Origin: Russula earlei
Lineage: Eukaryota > Basidiomycota > Agaricomycetes > Russulales > Russulaceae
Assembly: GCA_025769875.1 (NCBI GenBank)
Contig: JAGFNK010000034.1
Span: 1-64,000 of the forward strand
DNA: 64,000 nt
Direction: 5' to 3'
How positions within the stretch are numbered: the first letter of the stretch is position 1; every line of letters begins with the position of its first letter. The notes below the pieces were generated by a model. It saw only the letters and a list, made by a program, of their open reading frames with translations. It had not been told where the DNA came from and made no database searches. This document shows positions 53,885 to 64,000 of this stretch, piece by piece. The position numbers and the translations under genes are program-made.

Positions 53885-56376
53885 ATGGTGCACCGTTCAC
53901 CCGAGACTGCCCTTCGCCACTTACTGCGATCGATACCACGGCGACCGTTTCAAAAAGACGAGCTTATCAGACTCGTATCAGAAGCTCTGCAAGATGTACC
54001 CAAAAAAATATCCCAGGACGTAAGGCGTGGACAATGGGAGCTGGCTCTCAAGAACGAGATATTCACCCTCGCAGTACGCGCTCATCGTGGTTTCGTATCG
54101 TATAACAGTGTTTGACATATGGCATAGACGAAAGAAGGGAAAGCACTCAGTGATCCAGACACCACATATTACGACGAACTAGAAGATAGGCTGGAGTTGG
54201 TGCTCACCTTCACCGAATTAGGTGAGCCTACTCTCCTAACGGTCTATTTCTCCTCTGACAACCACAAATAGATGCCTGCGAGCAAGCATTTCCGTTCTCT
54301 ATTCTTCAGGACCTTCTCGAAATGCAAACTATCCCCTCTTGCTCACACATATTCTCCTGGATTGAGGCGCGTGCCTCCCGTCTCACAGTGGGGATGGTTC
54401 CTCAAAAAGGAAAAGCACTCGTCCTCCTCCGCACCCTGAACGACCTTCTGCGCCGCTTGTCCAAAATGGGACCCAATACCATCTTCTGTGGTCGTATCCT
54501 CACATTCCTCAGTGGCGTATTTCCGCTCGGCGAGCGCAGCGGCGTGAACTTGCGCGGCGAGTATGGTCCAATGTGGGACACTGTAAAATTTTCTCGCGGA
54601 AGTGAAGCCAAAGACGAGAAAAACGAGGATCAAGTGGAGGTGAAGCCCGAAGATGCTATGGCGGTCGACAAGCCGCCTTTAGAAAAGCCGGCCACGGCAT
54701 CCAAGTCAGCAACAGAAACGGTTGAGAAGAAAGAGGGCAAGTCGGTTATCTATGTATCCATTGCAGACACTCAGTACATCTCCTTAGACTTTTACAATAC
54801 GTTCTGGTCGCTTCAACTCCCCTTTTCAAAGCCGTCACAGTTTGCTTTGCCGAAAAGATTCGATGACTTCCAAGAAGCAGTTAACAAGGTGCTACCTGTG
54901 ATCAAGGAGGCAACGGTGAAAGAGCGGGCTCTCACTGGTAGCCGCACAGTCATGACCGGCGCTGCATCAGCAAACCCCCTGAAGCGAAAGCGGGAGACTG
55001 AGCCCTCCGCAGAGCAAACTTCTGGGAAGGAATATTTCTTTGCCAAGTTCCTTACGAGCCCAGACCTCCTTGATCTTGAGGTATGCATGCTTGTGTCCGT
55101 GTCAAGCCGACTTGACGCCATGTACAGATCGCGGACACCCATTTCCGAAGGCAATTCCTATTTCAGCTCCTCGTGCTACTTTATCACCTGCAGACATTCA
55201 CAAAGGAGGCCAAGGCATCTTGGATCTCTCCACGTAATCGCTCACTCCAAATGGATTTTACGCTCGAAGGTGACTCTGTGCAGTGGGTCTCTGACACGAT
55301 ATCGCGGGCGTACGAAGAGCTCAGGCAGACGGCACCTGCCGGTCGAGTGTTTGCAGACGCAGTCGCGGGTGTGCTCGAGCGGGAACGCAACTGGGTTCGC
55401 TGGAAGAATGATCTCTGTTCCCCGTTCGACCGTGAACCCGATCCGGGCTCTACTCTGGAAGAGAGGACACGGGCGAAAAGGGAGGAAATGCGCACGGAGC
55501 CGGAAGAATGGTTGCACTCGCTTGGCTCGGCACCCCTCACGGAGATTTGGGAGATGGGGTACAGAGACTTGGGAGATCTCGAGAACCCATTCCAGTGCGT
55601 ATTCAAGGGGCATATCATTTTTTGGATGTGCTTTTCTATTTCCTTAGGCCCGGGGACGTGAAGGATTTTGTCAAGAAAGTCAAGCAAGAAGACAACAGGA
55701 TCGAGATGCGCAAGAAAACTCTCGCGCGCCAAGCAGATCGCATCGCTGCCGCGCGTGCCAAAGCGGCTGCGGTAACAACAGGCATCTCAACATCGGGCGC
55801 ACAGGAAATCACGGCAGATCAAACCAAAGCCGTCGCATCCACTACTGCTGCGGGTGGTTCCCTCCATCCTTCTCTTCCCGCAAAACCAACATCTGAATCG
55901 TCGCAAGCACAACCGGCACCAACACCTGCTCCGCCTACAACAACGCCTACCCCATCTGAGAGTATACCGGCTCCAACACCTGCGCTGGCCACACCTATCA
56001 CTATGCCTTCAGACGAACAAATTCTCAAGCTAGAAGAGGTAACGTTTCCCACTAAACCATAAAGCAACGCGGTTCTGAAATTGTTTCCTTTCAGAATAAG
56101 CAGCGTTGGGCGTGGCTTGCCCTGCGTACAGCCCGTGACCAACACCTCGCGCAATTCGCAAAGATTGGCGTGGGCGACATCGTCGCACTGGCAGCTGAGA
56201 TTGACCGTGAGCGCGAGGCGCGAGAAAATGTAGCGTCTCAGGAGCACGGAGCCAGTCCGCTGGGAGCATCGCAAGATAGCAGGCAGGGAATAGGCACACA
56301 AGATGGGGCGGTGAAGCTTGGGAACGACCCATCGACTGCGAAAGACGCAGAAGGCGATATCAAGGTGGAGGGTTAA
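53885..56376 (+). CDS. THO1: THO complex subunit 1 (THOC1 / Hpr1)
   Basis: This multi-exon gene encodes about 740 aa. It begins [14 protein letters not shown], and the first block continues as [28 protein letters not shown] and [25 protein letters not shown]. The THOC1 core follows: [45 protein letters not shown] and [15 protein letters not shown]. Next are an Arg/Lys stretch ([11 protein letters not shown]) and [15 protein letters not shown]. The end has a basic helix ([21 protein letters not shown]), then a long Pro/Thr/Ala linker and a final helical piece ([17 protein letters not shown]). THO couples transcription elongation to mRNP assembly and export and limits R-loops; the product is nuclear. 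All checked introns are GT-AG of about 50 nt. Confidence 0.88.
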
Positions 56377-57580
56377 GAATTCGGCCCGATTGTCTGCCTG
56401 AATGTCAGGGTGCACGCATTGCCTTTCGGAATTCACACCAACCATCGCAAGTTATACTGCACCTGTAAAGAGATATGATACAATCAACTCTTCTTTGCAT
56501 GATAAATTACATCATCTTCTGGAATGAAACCACTCCTTGCATGGTTGACTGATTGCCAGGTGCTGTCCGATTCCTTAGAATGTGACTGCGTTTCCAACAT
56601 GCAAGCATGACAGTTTCACTGTGACAAGATGATTGCCAGTGACGTCCATCCTGGTGTATGAATTACCTCACATTATTCAAAGTTTGGTAAATGCCTAGCA
56701 AGCGCACAGTTGCACCCTTGACACCCCAACCCAGGGATGACTCTGTCGGTAACCTCGGCGCTGAGCGGGTCGCTACGCATTAACATTAGGTGATCGCCTC
56801 GACTGGGAGTTCATTGTATGGATGGACAATGCACTATGACGGAGCTCGATTTTGATCCGATTTGGGACTCATCCACCCCTGCGTGGTCGGTCCAGCGCTG
56901 TCATCACGCGCTCATGGATGGCATCACGTGATGGCGACATAAACGTCATTTTTGCATTGTTATTATTTTCTCCCTTCACGGTCTCGTTTTGACCATGGGG
57001 TTGATGTTGCAGCGGTGTCGCAGATTCAGCTGGATTGGGGCCCTTTGTGCATAACGTACGGGACATTGAGAAAGGGAAAGGGCTGCCCTAGCAACAACTT
57101 GTACGTTTTATGACTAAATTTGACAACAGACGTTGGTTCGCTCAGACTGCGATCAGAATGTGGCGGAGGGTGTGAGGCGGGTGGGCGGAGTAGTGGAGAC
57201 TACTGCTGTGCTCGAGCGGTGCTTGCAGAGGTCGGACATGCTGCTGCGGAGGAGGAGGTGGTGGTGGTGAGAGAGAAGGTGAGTTGCGCGAATGAATTGA
57301 GTTGGTTGCGATCGAGTAAAATTTATCCGTAATCGAAACGACATGGGACGATGCTGTAATTGACGTCGGGTGAATAAAACGGAATCCAACCGGCCTGGAC
57401 TAGACAACCTCATCCCTCTCCCCCATCTCATCTAATCCTAACCGTCTCATCCGCTACGGCCTCTATAGACCACTTAACTTATCGACTTCTCTTTTTACTC
57501 TCTCTCCCCGGCAACGGACATCCTCACATGCCCTCTACAGAGCAACATTCTCTCAGAGTGCGGATTCTCTTCCGGCCATC
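56377..57580. other. Intergenic, no gene seen
   Basis: Short ORFs only. The last 250 bp before 57581 is CT-rich leader-like sequence for the epimerase. Confidence 0.5.
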
Positions 57581-59065
<1,485 letters not shown>

Positions 59066-60332
59066 TTTATCTCCCCGTATAGGAGGCGGACTTGTTGGAC
59101 CAATCCCAATCAGAGGTCCGTTGCGCGCGCAGTACTCTTATTATTTTACATCGTGAGTACGGACAACATCATCACCCCCATTTATTAGACACCTCTCTTT
59201 TTATTTCGCGAGCTGGCCATACCTACGTGTGGGACTGGGACCGTAGGGATGTTCGATTCGGGAGCCAGTTATACCCATATACCTAGAAATGCTCAGGTAA
59301 TATCTCAATATTGGGATGATGTCGTGTCCACTGGCAAAACCGAATTTGAAAATTGAAAGACGTGAAATGGTAAGGGTAGATAGAATGTTGATGAGCTGTA
59401 ACACTTGGCCCTCCGATTGATTCTTGACGGTCACCTCCCCAGGCTGCACGCATCCTGCCCATTCCAACCGGGAGCAAAGGTCTATCTGTTCGCCGCTGCC
59501 ATTTGTGCGTGACACGCGAGTAGCAAACGCAAAAAGACTGCGGACCGCGGACGGGGTCACGGGTTCGGTCGAGTTGAGTCTTTAGGTGACGCTGGCGCGC
59601 TGCCATTTCCTCGCCATCTGACCGTTCCGCCGCTACGAGGGGTTATCGCATGCTCGATCGTACCGAGACGGCGTGCGTGCGGAGAGAAGCCAGGTGCGGC
59701 TTCGTCGGCGTGGCGCTGTGGTCGGGCGCTTTTTTAACGAGGACCACGCGCGCGAGACGCGTGGCCCCAATCAGCGCTCTGGATCCCGTACGTAGCTACG
59801 GTCATGATACCGTGTGCGGTGTGTTGGGATCAAGCTCGGTCAGTGACGAGGCAGAATGTGAGACCATCGTCGGGGACGGAGGTGTTGCTACCCAGTCATG
59901 CGCAGTTTATTGTTCTATCTTTCACTTTCAACAAGCAGGGATTTCATCACCCAACTATATTAGATACATCGTGACGACACAGGCCACGTCGAATGCTAAC
60001 AGCAGGATGCCACGGAGGAACATTGTCCGTGTACCTTCTATCATCGTAGCAACTCGCGTCGGCCTGGCGACAGAGACCGGGAGGTGGAAGTGTGGATGAG
60101 CTCAGAGAGCACACGAGCTTTTCCGCGGCCCAGCTCACCTACACCTTGTCCTCCCGAGTCCGTCATGGAAATCAGGCCGCTGCGCGGAGCGAGCAGGGTG
60201 GATGTTGTGGAACATATAAGGCAGATGTGTGTGTGCTCTTGGCGCGTCCGATTCACGTGATCTATGGGTAGTCACGTCACGCACAGATCCTTGGATTTGT
60301 CAGCATTGCGTCGCCGTCCAAATCGAACAACC
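59066..60332. other. Intergenic, no gene seen
   Basis: Several ORFs of 60-150 codons lie on both strands but none has recognisable motifs. This is probably the 3' UTR of the epimerase and the promoter of the isomerase gene. Confidence 0.45.
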
Positions 60333-60947
60333 ATGGTCCGTTGACATGCTCTCTGACGAGGAACGGTGGTATTGATTTGTGAACCACAGTCTGGCTGGGA
60401 AGTCCGCCTCTCGAATTCGCGGAAAGTGCCTTACTTCTACAACAACGAAACGCAGCAGTCCGTGTGGGAGCCACCTTCAGACCTGACAGCGGAACAAATC
60501 AAGGCACTTCCTGGGTCATCGCTTCTCGAGCCCAAGGAAGTCCGCGCAAGTCATATCCTGGTCAAGCATAGCGGCTCGCGGCGGCCGTCGAGTTGGAAAG
60601 AGGCAAGTCCTCACTTGATATCATTCATCATTTTTTCCACCACCATCCCATCGATGTTGTTGCTGAACCGTTTTTGGTAGCCCAAAATCACTCGCTCCAA
60701 GGAGGAGGCCATCGCCATCCTGCGGGGTTACGAGGCAGAGATTGGGACGAGTGCCGAAAAGTTTGGTTCGCTTGCGCGCAAGCACTCGGATTGTTCCTCG
60801 CACGATCATGACGGCGACTTGGGCTGGTTCGGTCCCGGGCAGATGCAGAAACCGTTCCAGGATGCGGCGTTTTCGTTGCGCGTTGGGGAGATCAGCAGCG
60901 TCGTCGAGACGCAGAGCGGCGTGCACCTCATCCTACGTACCGGCTGA
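60333..60947 (+). CDS. ESS1: Pin1/Ess1 peptidyl-prolyl isomerase (WW + parvulin)
   Basis: Three coding exons (60333-60335, 60390-60602, 60681-60947) give 160 aa. The first coding exon is just the ATG; the intron 60336-60389 (GTCCGT...CACAG) then brings SGWEVRLSNSRKVPYFYN. The WW domain (WEVR...FYNNETQQSVWEPP) is followed by a linker and the parvulin domain. That domain shows ASHILVKHSGSRRPSSW (active-site His and basic loop), the catalytic Cys in KHSDCSS, LGWFGPGQMQKPF, FSLRVGEISSVVET and GVHLILRTG. Intron 2 starts with GCAAGT (a GC-AG intron). The enzyme isomerises phospho-Ser/Thr-Pro bonds, notably in the RNA polymerase II CTD, and is nuclear. Confidence 0.9.
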
Positions 60948-61896
60948 CTCTTTTCCTCTTGGGAAGGGGCGGCGCTGTACATGCCAACCGGCTTTTGGGA
61001 TGACCGTGCTTATGTTTGTCACCCCCACCCCAGTCATGCCGTCTGTTCTTCCTCCCGACCGACTTTTTCTCCATGGGGATGCGCGGTTGTTTGTGGGCGT
61101 TGTGCGAAACCATCTGCCGTATGATTGTATAATGTACCAATTCCGTTGAGATGATAGAGATTGTCTGGAAGTAAATTCGACTGTTGTTATGCAGAGAATA
61201 ACCAATACGTCGATCTGACAGTCGATTGCTGTTGCGGCGAAGACAAGTTACAGTCATCCCAGTATACATAATCGCTCAAGGCCATCTGACCCTAATAAGC
61301 GCAGACCGGGTAACGGCAGGTCTAGGGTATGCGTGGCGGGTCCGCTCATTTGATGATGGTCCGAGAAGAGAGCGATAAGTCAAGGACGAACGACCAAAGT
61401 GGAAAGATGGGGTGGATGCGATCCCATCGCGCTGATGGACCACGTTTATCCGTCGGCTGGCTCTGTTGTGGTGCGGAAGGGCATCGTCGTGATGCTGGCA
61501 AACTCAACGAAGCGGTGACCGCGCAGAGTGGAGGGGACTGACTATCAAACACTACCACTAACCTGCGGACACGCTTGCCGCGGCAGGGCGGGAGTAGTTG
61601 TCGTAGGGGGGACGGGCAGGCACAAGGCACGCCAAAGCATCGTCGAGCCTGAGATAGATGAGCGGGTTCGGAGGGGAAAAAAGGGTAATGATCGGTTTCT
61701 TTGCTGCCAATAGTGAGGCGTAGAAGGGGATTTATCGTATCGATTGATTATTCACTGAACGAGAATTACTGCGAACTGCACCGCTCATCTTTCTCCCAAC
61801 CAAGGGAGCGCTCAAGTCGTCCTTGACGCCGACCACTCAGTCGTCCGCGTCTGTCGTCGTCTACCCGTCCACAGATACCCTCGCTTACCCCCAATC
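60948..61896. other. Intergenic, no gene seen
   Basis: This is the spacer between Ess1 and the deubiquitinase. Short ORFs only; the last 100 bp are C/T-rich leader. Confidence 0.5.
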
Positions 61897-64000
61897 ATGG
61901 CGATAGGAAAAGCTGCGAAATGGATATCCTTTGCCGTCCCCCAACAATCATCTGCCTCATCCACGTCTCCCCACGACAACATCCATTCCACCCTCTCAAT
62001 CGCCGACGAGAAGCAGTTTGGTTTAGAGAACGTACGTCGCCTGCATCTCATCTCCATTCTCCTTTGACTCGTTTCATTCCGTAAGTTTGGAAATACATGG
62101 TACGTCGTCGCGCTCTGCAAATTTCAATCCCCTCATGAACACGTCCACGCAGTTACGCAAACTCTGTACTCCAGGCACTGTACTTCTGTTCCCCCTTCCG
62201 CGACCTTGTCATCCAATCCACCGACATCTCTGCGCCACCAACACCTCCCGCCGTACCTCGACAGGCAAACCCGCCATTACTAACAGCCAACTCTGTCCTC
62301 CCCCGTCGTAAATCCGAGCGAGGAAAACCCACGTCCGACCCCACGTCCGTCCCTACCGCCCCGTCCCTCGTTATCCCTTCAGCGCCCCCCACCCTCTTCT
62401 CCGCCCTCCGCTCCCTCTACGTCTTCATCTCCAAGAATCCAGCGGACAAGGGCGCAGTTGCGCCACGTGCCTTCATCGACAAGCTCCGGGATGGAAACGA
62501 ACTTTTTCGTGGCCTCATGCATCAAGACGCACACGAGTTTCTCAATTACCTTCTCAATAAGATCGTCGAGGAGATACAATACGATAACCACCATAAAGAT
62601 ACCGACAAACACGCTTCTTCCTCCAATGCCTTGGGCGAGGACAGTGAGTGCACTTCCAACAATACTTTTTTCCGTGGAACCCCACCCCGCTGAGTGAATC
62701 CCATGCTCATTTGGTGACAGTATCTTCCTCCGCGGCGACCTTGGTATCCAACAATGCTGCACCCCTCACTGCATCTTCCGAGTCGTCGCATCAAAGCGGC
62801 ACCCTCGTTCATCGGCTCTTCGAAGGTACGCTCACCTCAGAAACCCGCTGTCTGACCTGCGAAACAGTGAGTCCTTGCTGTTGTTTGTTGTTTCCTTGTC
62901 TGCTGTCATATCCATCCCGCGCTTGTCGTGTGGTCGTGCTACGCGGATCGCACCCGTCCACTGGCTGATTCCTTGGTACAGGTATCATCCCGCGACGAAT
63001 CATTCCTCGACCTCTCTATTGACATCGAGCAGAATTCGAGTGTCACCGCGTGCTTGCGCCAATTCAGCGCCAGCGAGATGCTGTGCCAGCGGAACAAGTT
63101 TTTTTGTGACAGCTGTTGTGGGCTACAAGAGGCCGAGAAGCGGTACGTCGAGTCGTTTTTCTTAGCACACGTGACAGCTGCTAATGATATCCCTACAGTA
63201 TGAAAATTAAAAGGCTTCCGAATATACTCGCACTCCATCTAAAACGTTTCAAGTACCAAGAAGACTTGAAAAAGTACATCAAGCTCACCTACCGTGTTGC
63301 TTTCCCTCTTGAACTGCGCCTCTTTAACACCATCGACGACGTAGAGGACCCTGATCGACTGTACGAACTTTTCGGAATTGTTGTGCATATCGGCAGGTAT
63401 GTCCCTGTCTACGTGGCGTTCTGCGACGCATTGACTCACCGCTTCGGTTGCAGCGGTCCCCATCACGGGCACTATGTAGCAATTGTTAAAGGGCCCCAGT
63501 CATGGCTGATGTTCGATGACGATAAAATTGAGCCAATCACGGAGGGAGAAATACCCAGATATTTCGGCGATGCCACGGCTGGGAGTGCATATGTGCTTTA
63601 CTACCAAGCGGTGGACCTAGATCCTACGTCTTTAGGCATAAAGCCGTCCGTCCATCCTGCCGTCACCGTCGCAGGCTCACCTGCCAGTGCGACGAATGCA
63701 ACAGTGACCAATGGGCCACTATCGTTCGAGACGCCGGAGCTCTCACTTCCACCCGGGTTGGAGAAGTCATCTGCCCCTTCACCAGCAGCTGCGCCAACAC
63801 GCCATCCTCCAATACCGATTGCCCCATCCTCCCCCTCCCTTGTGACACCGCCGCTTGGCAGCCCCGTAAGGCTCCCGTCTCGCAAAAAGTCGCTTCCTTC
63901 GATTCGCATCCCAGGCACCGGTGAAACTTCGCCCAATCCGGTCACAACTCCGAGTCGACCGCATGGAGGGTTATTCCATCTTCGCAGCTCTCCAAGTCAA
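61897..64000 (+). CDS. creB: Ubiquitin C-terminal hydrolase, USP12/46 (Ubp9/CreB) type, 3' end outside window
   Basis: This multi-exon gene is partial at the right edge. It starts at ATG 61897 ([15 protein letters not shown]). The catalytic Cys box [21 protein letters not shown] is assembled across two introns, the second splitting the Cys codon as TG|T. Then come [25 protein letters not shown], a zinc site ([29 protein letters not shown]) and [14 protein letters not shown]. The catalytic His is in [14 protein letters not shown] and the Asp box is [11 protein letters not shown], followed by AYVLYYQA. A long Ser/Pro-rich tail begins near 63610 and continues past 64000. Fungal CreB acts with WD40 partners in carbon catabolite control by removing ubiquitin from target proteins; that function is inferred by family. 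Confidence 0.9.

Overview
The window is nuclear DNA of a filamentous basidiomycete, most likely an agaricomycete. The signs are genes crowded on both strands, many small introns (mostly 45-80 nt), an F-box fragment of the kind expanded in mushrooms, a Tad-like LINE, and protein families such as DUF3638/DUF3645, UNC93-like MFS and parvulin with a WW domain. No prokaryotic operons, tRNA, rRNA or CRISPR arrays were seen.

Layout. 62-6961: a LINE-type retrotransposon, apparently intact in its long ORFs, with a perfect target-site duplication and a 27-nt poly(A), inserted just upstream of an Arg/Ser-rich protein gene (7243-8916). 8984-14586: an importin-9/Kap114 gene and a mitochondrial ribosomal protein uS15m gene. 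15.4-19.1 kb: an F-box remnant (minus strand), a small secreted protein, and a short two-finger C2H2 protein. 20.2-23.1 kb: an UNC93-like transporter and a signal-peptide/one-TM protein. 23.1-29.5 kb: about 6.4 kb with no supportable gene, rich in long homopolymers and holding a 36-bp near-palindrome; it leads into a second, larger C2H2 gene (29521-31007) that shares its linker motif and last-intron position with the first. 31.7-34.1 kb: centrin and a xanthine-dioxygenase-like gene, divergent from a 161-bp spacer. 35.2-50.3 kb: three minus-strand genes, namely a 7TM protein, a giant DUF3638/DUF3645 protein of about 3,000 aa, and a conserved fungal protein of unknown function. 51.6-64 kb: thioredoxin, a small acidic protein divergent from THO subunit 1, UDP-glucose 4-epimerase, Pin1/Ess1, and a USP12/46-type deubiquitinase running off the right edge.

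The genes are mostly unrelated housekeeping functions: nuclear import, mRNP assembly, CTD isomerisation, Leloir pathway, purine use and redox. No gene cluster of common purpose is evident. The observations most worth following are: (1) the giant DUF3638/DUF3645 protein carries motifs that line up in order with those of SecA/SF2 ATPases; (2) the LINE has three ORFs in three frames joined by stop-start junctions (TAG-AT-ATG and ATGA); (3) several single-base reading-frame breaks (four in the giant gene, one each in uS15m and the F-box gene) and one AT-AG splice site, which are either sequence errors or gene decay and limit the gene models.
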